The notes below the pieces were generated by a model, which was not told the DNA's origin, searched no databases, and saw only the letters and a program-made list of their open reading frames with translations. From an uncultured Lachnospiraceae bacterium (GTDB lineage: Bacteria > Bacillota_A > Clostridia > Lachnospirales > Lachnospiraceae), in the NCBI GenBank assembly GCA_947175285.1, contig CAMWMM010000041.1, forward strand, positions 1 to 16,789: a stretch of DNA of 16,789 bases, written 5' to 3'. Positions 1-5,624 of the stretch are shown here, piece by piece (position 1 is the first letter of the stretch; every line of letters begins with the position of its first letter). Both the position numbers and the translations under genes were made by a program.

Positions 1-100
1 TTGTATCAATTCCCTTTTTATAATCCCCTTTATGGATATAGCAATATTTACAGCCCGCACTGTATCTGTGACAACCGCGCCAAGGGTCCCATGTTCCCAT
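1..100 (-). CDS. DUF5131-like protein, N-terminal part (runs off the window)
   Basis: The first 33 residues are visible on the minus strand, starting at ATG 98-100 with the Shine-Dalgarno AGAGAGG just upstream (about 107-113). The protein opens MGTWDPWRGCHRYSAGCKYC. This matches my recollection of the DUF5131 (phage Gp37/Gp68-like) family: a W-x-P-W-x-G-C-H opening, then C-K-x-C-Y and a G-D pair. The cysteines at positions 10, 17 and 20 form a possible metal or FeS site; that ligand role is inferred. Function is unknown, and family members occur in phages and bacterial chromosomes. The remainder lies outside the window, so I cannot judge whether it is intact. It is transcribed divergently from the histidine phosphatase at 238. 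Confidence 0.6.
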   Translation of the reverse strand, partial: MGTWDPWRGCHRYSAGCKYCYIHKGDYKKGIDT

Positions 101-137
101 AATTATACCTCTCTTTTCTCTAAAAGCTATCGGTATA

Positions 138-166
138 ATTATATACGGTTAGCCGAACAAAATCAA
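138..166 (-). promoter_or_regulatory. Sigma-A-type promoter for the DUF5131-like gene
   Basis: Read on the minus strand, TTGATT (161-166) and a perfect TATAAT (138-143) are separated by exactly 17 bases. The -10 lies about 38 bases upstream of the ATG. Together with the plus-strand element at 195-203 this makes the 100-238 gap a divergent promoter region. Confidence 0.6.
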
Positions 167-194
167 AACTTCTATATCATTCAGTAAACCATTG

Positions 195-203
195 TGTTAC
201 AAT
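195..203 (+). promoter_or_regulatory. Extended -10 promoter for the first histidine phosphatase
   Basis: TG-T-TACAAT is an extended -10 (TGn followed by a five-of-six match to TATAAT). No good -35 is visible; the hexamer at the expected distance is TATCAT. It lies 35 bases upstream of the GTG start at 238. Confidence 0.4.
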
Positions 204-237
204 CAGGTAGAAATTTTAATTTGCAGAGGAGTTAAAA

Positions 238-828
238 GTGAAAACAATTATTTTGGTTCGACACTCCGAGCCTCAGAGGGCAGAGGGTATCTCTAATGAT
301 AAAATCCCATTAAGTGAAGCAGGCAGGATGCTGGCGAAAGTTTTTTTTACCCGGAAAATTTTTGAAGACCACAAATACGTATATTCCTCTCCTTATCTGA
401 GAGCGGCAGAAACGGCGGGCTATTTATCGAAAGAAATTGTTTATGATGAACGTTTGAAAGAGCGTACATTAGGGGATTTGGAGAGTCTGGACGAGGAGTT
501 TTGGGCAAAGCAATATAAAGATTTAGATTTTAAGAACCGAAAGGGCGAATCCATGAACGAGACCGCTTGCCGCATGGATTCCTGCATTGAGGAAATACTC
601 AGCCTGCTGCGGGAGGAGGAAATGGCTGTAGCTGTATCCCATGCCGCAGCAATTTGTGCCTACTTGACAAAATACTGTATGATTACTGTAGTAAACGCAA
701 GTGAAAAAATTAGACGTATCCAGTTTGGGAATGAAACAATCCTAGATGGAAAAATTAATGCTCCTTGTGCGTTTGTGTTGAAATTTAAACAGGATTATCT
801 TGCTGAATTAGCCTATATTGCTCCATAA
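238..828 (+). CDS. Histidine phosphatase superfamily protein (phosphoglycerate-mutase-like)
   Basis: A 196-residue branch-1 histidine phosphatase, the usual length for small single-domain members. The catalytic signature is at the extreme N-terminus as R8-H9-S10-E11 (RHSE instead of the common RHGE). It is followed by S-S-P-x-x-R-A-x-E-T near residue 50-60, an L-K-E-R-x-L-G-x-L-E stretch, and S-H135-A near the C-terminus, which supplies the second histidine. These are the residues expected to form and hydrolyse a phosphohistidine. The substrate cannot be read from sequence; small phosphorylated metabolites are typical. The start is GTG, supported by GAGGAG about 7 bases upstream. It stands alone, with a remnant repressor on the opposite strand downstream. 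A second, divergent member of the same superfamily lies at 4704. Confidence 0.85.
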   Translation: MKTIILVRHSEPQRAEGISNDKIPLSEAGRMLAKVFFTRKIFEDHKYVYSSPYLRAAETAGYLSKEIVYDERLKERTLGDLESLDEEFWAKQYKDLDFKNRKGESMNETACRMDSCIEEILSLLREEEMAVAVSHAAAICAYLTKYCMITVVNASEKIRRIQFGNETILDGKINAPCAFVLKFKQDYLAELAYIAP

Positions 829-871
829 CTTTCCAAAACGATGCTGATGGCTCCATTAGTTAGATGACGAC

Positions 872-1099
872 TTAGGATTCGCCTTTAGTATCGTGCGTGA
901 TTTCATTATTCAACTCGTCCCAGTATTTCTTCAAATCTTCATAATTCGCGGCGGACAGCAGATCCTTTTGTATCAATGCGGAAACAAGCCCTTTTGCGTT
1001 GCCTTCATAGACTTTGTGGAGAAAGTTCTCGGTCTGGGAAGTCTGGTATTCGTCTGCAGACACGGTCGCTGTGTATTTGTTGCAGTGACCAATCTTATT
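872..1099 (-). pseudogene. C-terminal remnant of a BlaI/MecI/CopY-family repressor
   Basis: The minus-strand frame reads N-K-I-G-H-C-N-K-Y-T-A-T-V-S-A-D-E-Y and then F-L-H-K-V-Y-E-G-N-A-K-G-L-V-S-A-L. This is the hinge and dimerisation region of BlaI-type regulators (typically a K-x-G-R....Y-x-P-x-V-S-x-x-E-Y stretch, then F-L-x-K-V-Y-x-G-S). Immediately upstream the frame hits a TAA and homology stops. The winged-helix DNA-binding half, about 60-70 residues, is missing and there is no ribosome binding site. A GTG within it could start a 63-residue peptide, but the homology begins before that codon. It is best read as a dead fragment. No BlaR1-type protease gene remains next to it. Confidence 0.65.
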
Positions 1100-1122
1100 T
1101 TAAAGATTTTTTGTTAAAGATG

Positions 1123-1131
1123 TGGTATGAT
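1123..1131 (+). promoter_or_regulatory. Extended -10 promoter for the metallophosphoesterase
   Basis: TG-G-TATGAT is an extended -10 preceded by a T-rich tract, 53 bases upstream of the start at 1184. No clear -35 is present. It lies just beyond the broken end of the BlaI remnant. Confidence 0.35.
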
Positions 1132-1183
1132 GAAACAAGCCGATCATTTGACAGATTAGAATAGGCAGGGAGGCAGACAGAGT

Positions 1184-2047
1184 ATGGAAATAGCAGTTTT
1201 CTCTGATATACACGGTAATTATGAGGCTTTTCGGGAATGTTTAAAATATGCTTTGGAGAGGAATATCGATACGTTTATCTTTTTGGGTGATTATCTGGGC
1301 GAATTTCCGTATCCGCAGAAAACAATGGAAACAATTTATTCTCTGATGGAAAAATACAAGTGCTTCTTTGTCAGAGGGAATAAGGAGGATTACTGGATCG
1401 GCCGGAGGTATGACGATGATTGTGTATGGAAAAAAGGGGATTCAACCGTGGGTGCCATGAAATACTGTTATGCAAATCAGACAGAGAAGGATATTGCATT
1501 TTTTAAAAGTCTTCCGATATGTCAGGAAATAGTGTATGAAGGAACAGCGCCGATTTTGGCTTGCCATGGGTCACCGAACAGGAATACTGAGAAAATGTTT
1601 CCTAATCATGAAAAAACCGGAAGAATTATTGAGGAATGTTCATATGGGTACATTCTTTACGGTCATACGCATGTACAATGCATGGCAGAGTACGGTAATA
1701 AAATGATATTAAATCCCGGAGCGGTTGGAGTGTCCCTGCACAGCGGCGGAAAAGCACAGTTCATGATTCTGCGGCAGAATATGCATGAGTGGGAGTATGA
1801 GTTTATCAGTCTGGATTATGACAAAGAAAAAGTCATAAGAGAGATGCATGAATCTGGGCTGGATGATATGGCGCCATACTGGAATAAAGTGACGAGACAT
1901 CTGATACTTACCGGAGAGGTGTCACACGGAACCGTTTTATCCAAAGCGATGGAACTATGCATGGAAGAAAACGGTACGTGTGATTGGTATGATGTTCCAG
2001 AACAATATTGGGAGCGGGCTATTGAGGAGTTGCTTGGTCAGGTGTGA
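1184..2047 (+). CDS. Calcineurin-like metallophosphoesterase
   Basis: A 287-residue protein with every motif of the two-metal phosphoesterase fold in order: D8-x-H10-G-N (metal site 1), G35-D36 (bridging aspartate), G65-N66-K-E-D (second-metal asparagine), A-C-H-G-S near residue 128, and Y-G-H-T-H near residue 160 followed by the conserved N-P-G-A-V-G. This is the YfcE/MJ0936-like group, which acts on phosphodiesters or phosphomonoesters in the cytoplasm. About 90 residues follow the core and look like a small helical cap or tail. GGGAGG at 1168-1173 supports the ATG. The next hairpin, at 2067-2092, probably ends the transcript. The substrate is unknown. It is one of several phosphoester-cleaving proteins in the first 5.3 kb. 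Confidence 0.85.
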   Translation: MEIAVFSDIHGNYEAFRECLKYALERNIDTFIFLGDYLGEFPYPQKTMETIYSLMEKYKCFFVRGNKEDYWIGRRYDDDCVWKKGDSTVGAMKYCYANQTEKDIAFFKSLPICQEIVYEGTAPILACHGSPNRNTEKMFPNHEKTGRIIEECSYGYILYGHTHVQCMAEYGNKMILNPGAVGVSLHSGGKAQFMILRQNMHEWEYEFISLDYDKEKVIREMHESGLDDMAPYWNKVTRHLILTGEVSHGTVLSKAMELCMEENGTCDWYDVPEQYWERAIEELLGQV

Positions 2048-2066
2048 CAGAATTTATAAAATGTAA

Positions 2067-2092
2067 AGGCAGATGACCGAAGTTATCTGCCT
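2067..2092. terminator. Stem-loop downstream of the metallophosphoesterase
   Basis: An 11-bp stem (AGGCAGATGAC paired with GTTATCTGCCT, one G-U pair) closes a CGAA loop 20 bases after the stop codon. The plus-strand 3' flank is AAAAGTTT rather than a clean T tract, so it is a weak terminator for the plus strand. On the minus strand the following bases are T-rich, so it may also stop transcription coming from 2496. Confidence 0.45.
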
Positions 2093-2098
2093 AAAAGT

Positions 2099-2179
2099 TT
2101 GAATGAAATAGGTGGGTGACAATCCACATCTCCTAACAATGGGCGACGGCCGCCTGTTCCGTCCTCAGATTTCATTCAA
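2099..2179. repeat. 81-nt structured element bounded by an 11-bp perfect inverted repeat
   Basis: TTGAATGAAAT at 2099-2109 is repeated in perfect inversion at 2169-2179, enclosing 59 bases that are clearly more GC-rich than the flanks. Inside are a GTGG/CCAC hairpin (2112-2115 with 2124-2127) and two mutually exclusive pairings: GGCG/CGCC (2142-2145 with 2151-2154) or GACGG/CCGTC (2145-2149 with 2159-2163). The result would be a three-way junction with a switchable third arm. No riboswitch family I know matches. There is no gene to control directly downstream on either strand, so it could be a stand-alone RNA, a REP/MITE-like repeat or a relic. Confidence 0.45.
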
Positions 2180-2223
2180 TATAGCCTACTCATTTAGTAA
2201 TTTAATTATACAAAAGTTTCAGG

Positions 2224-2496
2224 TTATGTCAAGATTTTTAGTGTGCCTTTCTTCAGATATCGTTCAGCATTGCAAGTGCTTAGTAAATGTAATGTCTTTG
2301 CAAAGCACTTTCCTCTTGATGTGATTTTAACAGCTACACGTACATATTCCGTATCTGTTTTATATAGTCTTACAAAGAGAATGGAACCATCCTTTGGATT
2401 TATGCCCACATAATCAGGGGAATTTATTATTATGCCAATATCTTTATAATACTTGTCGTATTCGTATGGATGTATGCGATTAGCAAGAAATGCCAT
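2224..2496 (-). pseudogene. C-terminal fragment of a PBECR-like (barnase/EndoU/colicin/RelE-fold) nuclease
   Basis: The 90-residue minus-strand frame contains I-H-P-Y-E-Y-D-K-Y-Y, then P-D-Y-V-G-I-N-P-K-D-G-S-I, a V-A-V-K-I strand and a terminal R-Y-L-K-K-G-T-L-K. This resembles the end of phage-associated PBECR-type domains, which usually carry a H-P-x-x-Y...P-D-Y-I-G-x-N-P-K core and end R-x-x-x-G-x-L-K. The ATG has no Shine-Dalgarno sequence, and stop codons close the frame directly upstream. The usual N-terminal strands are therefore absent. I treat it as a truncated, probably inactive gene from a mobile element. A short intact protein is possible but less likely. The family assignment is from memory of motifs only. 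Confidence 0.45.
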
Positions 2497-2640
2497 CAGA
2501 TATCAAGCTGGTATTCATGAAAATGAATGATAAGCTTTATGATAAGATTTCATATGTATTATTATGTATCAGTTCTCTGTTTTTTTGTGTCTATACTATA
2601 ATACATTCGGTGATTCTGTTCAAGTAGATTATAAAATATA
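2497..2640. other. AT-rich spacer without a supportable gene
   Basis: Only short structures are visible: ATTCAT-GAAA-ATGAAT at 2513-2528 and an isolated TATAAT at 2597-2602 with no -35. The rest of the gap up to the gene at 2827 holds the decayed small gene at 2641-2771 and the promoter/operator candidate at 2774-2808. Confidence 0.4.
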
Positions 2641-2771
2641 ATGGGGAAATCAAAGTATATGGAAGAACTGCTAAAAATAATTTTTTAATGGTTAGGTATT
2701 GCATTTATTGCTATGGGATAAGCCTGATTTTATGGAACGTGATTCAATTGTGGTATATACAAATGATTTAG
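2641..2771 (+). pseudogene. Possible decayed small membrane protein
   Basis: From ATG 2641 the frame reads MGKSKYMEELLKIIF, a TAA, then WLGIAFIAMG in the same frame. After a one-base shift it continues ISLILWNVIQLWYIQMI to a TAG at 2769-2771. Joined up, this is a basic N-terminus plus one or two hydrophobic helices, about 43 residues, broken by one stop and one frameshift. No Shine-Dalgarno site precedes it. Chance is a real alternative for such a short AT-rich stretch. Confidence 0.25.
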
Positions 2772-2773
2772 GT

Positions 2774-2808
2774 AAGTCAACTATCCAATTATAATTTGAC
2801 TTTGTCAA
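2774..2808 (+). promoter_or_regulatory. -10 box flanked by inverted repeats, upstream of the triple-domain gene
   Basis: A perfect TATAAT (2790-2795) sits between AAGTCAA (2774-2780) and its perfect inversion TTGACTT (2796-2802). The right arm also forms a second palindrome, TTGAC-TTT-GTCAA (2796-2808). The -35 region (TTTAGG) is poor. A repressor binding here would cover the -10 and the transcription start, so this is a candidate operator. The ribosome binding site AAGGGAGG follows at 2813-2820. Confidence 0.4.
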
Positions 2809-2826
2809 AAATAAGGGAGGAAAATC

Positions 2827-4662
2827 ATGCAGCTATTATACGGTATGCCTGAAGATATTGAAAATTGGATGCGGCTTGTGAATCAGCTCAGCTGGAATTT
2901 CCCCGGGCTGGAGACTCAGGAGAAGCTGGACGAGCACAAAGCTACCGTTCTTAAGTTCATGGATAAGCGGCAAGCCATCTGTGTAAAGACCGGCGACGAG
3001 ATTGTTGGCGTTATGCTTTTTTCCAGAGGGCATAATATGATTTGCTGTCTTGGCGTTTCTCCTGATTACCGCCGCCGCGGTATCGCTTCAATGCTTATGA
3101 ACGAAGCTTTCCAAAACCTAGATAGATGCAGGGAGATTTCAGTATGCACTTTTCGTGCCGATGATGAGAAAGGTATTGCACCGAGAGCGCTTTATGAAAA
3201 GTACGGATTCATCGAAGATGCCCTGGTTGAAGCTATGGGATATCCGAATCAGAAATACATTCTTCACCCCGCCGGTTCTGAACGCTGCGAACGTCAGAAG
3301 GCCATAAATAAGATGATCCATGAAATCAACAGTATTTTGTCAGACTGTGAACCGTCAATTTATTTGTATGGCTCCTCGGTGTTGGATGATTTCAGACTGG
3401 GGTGGAGCGATATTGATATTCTTGTCTTAACTAACAGGCAGATATCTGAAGAACAGGCACAAAAGCTTGTAAATCTCCGCCAAGCAATGCTTGAAAAAGA
3501 GCCCGGTAATCCATATTATCGTTCATTTGAGGGTGGAATGTTGACGTTTAATGCTTTAATATCGAGATCCTCCGACCGAGTAATCTATTGGGGCACCAGC
3601 GGTGAAAGAATTACCGATACATATATGTTTGACAGTTTTGGTATGGCAGAGCTGATGGAAAGCGGCATTTTATTGTACGGCCGGGATGTTCGAAGTCGGT
3701 TGAGTGCGCCGAATTTAAGCGATTTGTATGCCGATATAAGACATCATTATGAAACAATAAGAAAATATGTACGGAAGACGGAACATAGCCTATACGCATT
3801 CGGTTGGATGTTGGATATTGCCCGATGCCTGTATACCCTGCGTACTGGAAAAATCATTGCTAAAACCGCTGCGGCTGAATGGGCATTGGAAAACAACTTG
3901 TGTCCGGTTCCTGATGTACTTAAAACTGCTTTGCAGGTTCGTAAAGCTCCGTTAGAGTACAAGAATAATAAACAAGCCCTTGACTATGCGGGATTACTTG
4001 CAGACCCAATTCAGGGTTTTGCTGATGTATTAGAGGATGAATTGAAAATTGCAGAAAGGAAGTACACAATGGATAAGGAACGGTTGGAGAAACAAATTGA
4101 ATTTATTTTAGAAGCGGATAAAGAAAAAAATGTTATTCGTCAAACACATCTGAGCGGAAATGGAAGACGTGAAAATGACGCTGAGCATGCCTGGCATATG
4201 GCAATGATGGTTTATTTATTAAAAGAGTATGCTAATGAAGAATTTGATGTAGCCAAAGCGATGTTTATGGCTTTAATTCATGATATTGTGGAGATTGATG
4301 CGGGAGATACCTATGCCTATGATATAAAAGGGCATGAGACTAAAAAAATGCGGGAAGATCTGGCTGCAGAACGAATTTTCGGCTTGTTACCGGAGGATCA
4401 GGGAGAAGAATTAAAAAGTCTGTTTCAAGAATATGAAGCAACTGAAACCCCGGAAGCCAGATTTGTTCGTGCAATGGATAATTTTCAGCCGTTGCTTTTG
4501 AATAATTCAAATGATGGCAGAGATTGGAAAGAACATGAAATTAGTAAAAAACAGGTAATGGAAAGACATACTAAGACTAAATTGGGTTCCAATGTAATCT
4601 GGGAGTGCGCAGAGAAAATAATTGAAAAGAATGTCAGAAATGGGAATCTTAAAGACGATTGA
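2827..4662 (+). CDS. Three-domain fusion: GNAT acetyltransferase, nucleotidyltransferase, HD-domain phosphohydrolase
   Basis: This 611-residue protein reads as three enzymes in one chain. Residues about 1-140 are a GNAT N-acetyltransferase, with the acetyl-CoA loop R82-R-R-G85-I-A87 and the late L-Y-E-K-Y-G-F motif. Residues about 150-405 are an aminoglycoside-nucleotidyltransferase-like domain: G182-S183-S184, then W-S-D195-I-D197 as the metal-binding pair, with a helical C-terminal half. Residues about 415-611 are an HD hydrolase of the YfbR-like group: E-H454-A, H485-D486 and a distal D551. The linker around 405-415 holds Met415 preceded by AGAAAGGAAG, which looks like the start of a formerly separate hydrolase gene. 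The substrate is unknown. Acetyl- and nucleotidyl-transfer suggest an aminoglycoside- or nucleoside-like small molecule, and the HD part a nucleotide monophosphate; this is inference. A histidine phosphatase follows 41 bases later, probably co-transcribed. Confidence 0.75.
   Translation: MQLLYGMPEDIENWMRLVNQLSWNFPGLETQEKLDEHKATVLKFMDKRQAICVKTGDEIVGVMLFSRGHNMICCLGVSPDYRRRGIASMLMNEAFQNLDRCREISVCTFRADDEKGIAPRALYEKYGFIEDALVEAMGYPNQKYILHPAGSERCERQKAINKMIHEINSILSDCEPSIYLYGSSVLDDFRLGWSDIDILVLTNRQISEEQAQKLVNLRQAMLEKEPGNPYYRSFEGGMLTFNALISRSSDRVIYWGTSGERITDTYMFDSFGMAELMESGILLYGRDVRSRLSAPNLSDLYADIRHHYETIRKYVRKTEHSLYAFGWMLDIARCLYTLRTGKIIAKTAAAEWALENNLCPVPDVLKTALQVRKAPLEYKNNKQALDYAGLLADPIQGFADVLEDELKIAERKYTMDKERLEKQIEFILEADKEKNVIRQTHLSGNGRRENDAEHAWHMAMMVYLLKEYANEEFDVAKAMFMALIHDIVEIDAGDTYAYDIKGHETKKMREDLAAERIFGLLPEDQGEELKSLFQEYEATETPEARFVRAMDNFQPLLLNNSNDGRDWKEHEISKKQVMERHTKTKLGSNVIWECAEKIIEKNVRNGNLKDD
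4053..4071 (+). promoter_or_regulatory. Possible internal ribosome binding site and start for the HD domain
   Basis: AGAAAGGAAG (about 4053-4062) lies 6 bases before the in-frame ATG at 4069-4071 (Met415), exactly where the HD domain begins. If used, it would make a free 197-residue HD hydrolase in addition to the fusion. It may instead be a fossil of an ancestral gene boundary. Confidence 0.35.
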
Positions 4663-4703
4663 GGTAGTTTTTAGTTTGTTGGGATAAAATGGAGGAAATT
4701 TTT

Positions 4704-5312
4704 ATGAAAACAATCATTACTATTCAGCACACACAATCAGTTCACCATACAAATGGTATGGTTGGTTCCTGGACAGATTGGGAATTATCCGAATTAGGGG
4801 TACAACAGGCAAATAGAATTGGAGAAAAGTTAAAGGCAGAGTTATCTGATAGAAAGCTTGTAATGTATTCATCTGATTTATTACGTGCAAAACAAACAGC
4901 TGAAATTATAGGTAAATATTTAGGGCTAACACCTATTCTAAGAACTGAATTGAGAGAAAGAAATCTTGGTAAATGTTGTGGTAAATCAGTTCAATGGCTT
5001 CGTGAAAATCTTGAAATGCAAGAAAAAACTATTGATGACAGATTGTTTTCTGATGCGGAAAGCCGTAGAGATGAGTGGAACAGATTGAAACCTTTCTTTG
5101 ATGAAGTAATGGCAAGTAATGATGAAAATGTAATAATTGTTTCTCACGGAGATTTGTTAAGTGTGTTTAATACAATGTTTCTTGGGTTAAGTGTTGAAAC
5201 TATAAATGCAAGTGAAATATTCGGACTTGCCGGTGGGGTTTCCTATATGTTTGAAAACAATGAGGGCAAAAGGTTTATTAAGAGAATAAGTGATATGTCC
5301 TATATTAATTAA
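4704..5312 (+). CDS. Histidine phosphatase family protein with a variant QHT motif
   Basis: A 202-residue member of the phosphoglycerate-mutase-like superfamily. The N-terminal motif is I-Q8-H9-T10-Q11-S12, so the catalytic histidine is present but the preceding arginine, normally a phosphate ligand, is glutamine. Other landmarks are intact: Y-S-S-D-L-L-R-A-x-Q-T-A around residue 55-65, L-R-E-R-x-L-G with the acidic partner region, and V-S-H-G-D near residue 145-150. I chose ATG 4704 because GGAGG at 4691-4695 lies just before it; the upstream in-frame ATG at 4689 overlaps that site and has no ribosome binding site of its own. It is probably translated from the same message as the three-domain gene. 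Activity may be altered, or arginine may be supplied from elsewhere. Confidence 0.8.
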   Translation: MKTIITIQHTQSVHHTNGMVGSWTDWELSELGVQQANRIGEKLKAELSDRKLVMYSSDLLRAKQTAEIIGKYLGLTPILRTELRERNLGKCCGKSVQWLRENLEMQEKTIDDRLFSDAESRRDEWNRLKPFFDEVMASNDENVIIVSHGDLLSVFNTMFLGLSVETINASEIFGLAGGVSYMFENNEGKRFIKRISDMSYIN

Positions 5313-5361
5313 AATTCGGTTTGTCGAGCATACCTTTTGAATTGTGTAAAAGTCAATAAAG

Positions 5362-5392
5362 TTGACTATATTTAGAAATATGGTATTATAAT
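5362..5392 (+). promoter_or_regulatory. Promoter driving the structured RNA at about 5398
   Basis: TTGACT (5362-5367) is followed by TATTAT (5384-5389, spacer 16) overlapping TATAAT (5387-5392, spacer 19). An inverted copy, AAGTCAA, lies just upstream at 5350-5356. That gives the same AGTCAA...TTGACT pair as at 2774-2802, although the right arm here is simply the -35. Confidence 0.55.
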
Positions 5393-5397
5393 ATTAG

Positions 5398-5492
5398 TGG
5401 TGAGTCCTACCGCAAAGTGGACTGCTAAAAGCGCTAGCAACTCTAATGGAGTTCCTACACACATGGCTATGCGGAAACGCATAGCCATTTTT
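5398..5492 (+). ncRNA. Candidate small RNA or attenuated leader, family unknown
   Basis: Between the promoter and a strong terminator lie about 95 bases that fold into consecutive hairpins: AGTCC/GGACT (5403-5407 with 5419-5423), GCTA/TAGC (5424-5427 with 5435-5438) and AACTC/GAGTT (5439-5443 with 5449-5453). The 11-bp terminator stem follows. No coding frame here has a ribosome binding site. Promoter spacing, compact hairpins and the immediate terminator are the layout of an independent sRNA. Alternatively it is a leader that aborts transcription before the gene at 5625. I do not recognise a known riboswitch or sRNA family. Confidence 0.5.
5463..5492 (+). terminator. Strong intrinsic terminator
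   Basis: ATGGCTATGCG pairs perfectly with CGCATAGCCAT (5478-5488) across a GAAA tetraloop (5474-5477). The descending arm runs directly into five T residues. This is the clearest terminator in the window. It would end the candidate sRNA and any read-through from the histidine phosphatase gene. Confidence 0.85.
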
Positions 5493-5495
5493 AAC

Positions 5496-5529
5496 GAGGA
5501 GAAATATGCAGGCAGGAATCGCTGCCTGA
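5496..5529 (+). other. Possible leader minicistron and hairpin after the terminator
   Basis: GAGGAG (5496-5501) is well spaced from ATG 5506, which begins a seven-residue frame, MQAGIAA, ending at TGA 5527-5529. The same bases form CAGGCAG/CTGCCTG (5509-5515 with 5522-5528). A good ribosome binding site on so short a frame is odd. It may be a regulatory leader, or a relic of a lost gene. Confidence 0.2.
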
Positions 5530-5540
5530 ATTTCCCCAAA

Positions 5541-5567
5541 TTGAAAGCAGCATATGAAAAATATAAT
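5541..5567 (+). promoter_or_regulatory. Possible promoter for the 139-residue gene
   Basis: TTGAAA (5541-5546) and TATAAT (5562-5567) are separated by 15 bases, shorter than ideal. It lies after the terminator and about 57 bases before the GTG at 5625, so it would let that gene be expressed independently of the upstream RNA. Confidence 0.35.
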
Positions 5568-5624
5568 TTTAAAAAAGGGATACAAAATAAACCTCACTTA
5601 TTGGAGCCTTGGAGGTAAGTATTT

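Noticed and set aside
893..1164. Two plus-strand frames of 62-74 residues
   Set aside because: They are antisense to the BlaI remnant, which shows real family similarity, and they lack ribosome binding sites.
2112..2324. 70-residue plus-strand frame overlapping the 2099-2179 element
   Set aside because: It starts inside the structured element without a ribosome binding site and continues antisense through the PBECR-like fragment.
4689..4703. Upstream ATG 4689 as start of the second histidine phosphatase
   Set aside because: It overlaps the GGAGG that serves ATG 4704, and it has no upstream site of its own.
5397..5618. 73-residue plus-strand frame across the sRNA and terminator
   Set aside because: It has no ribosome binding site, runs through a perfect terminator hairpin and has an unconvincing composition. 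The RNA structure explains the bases better.
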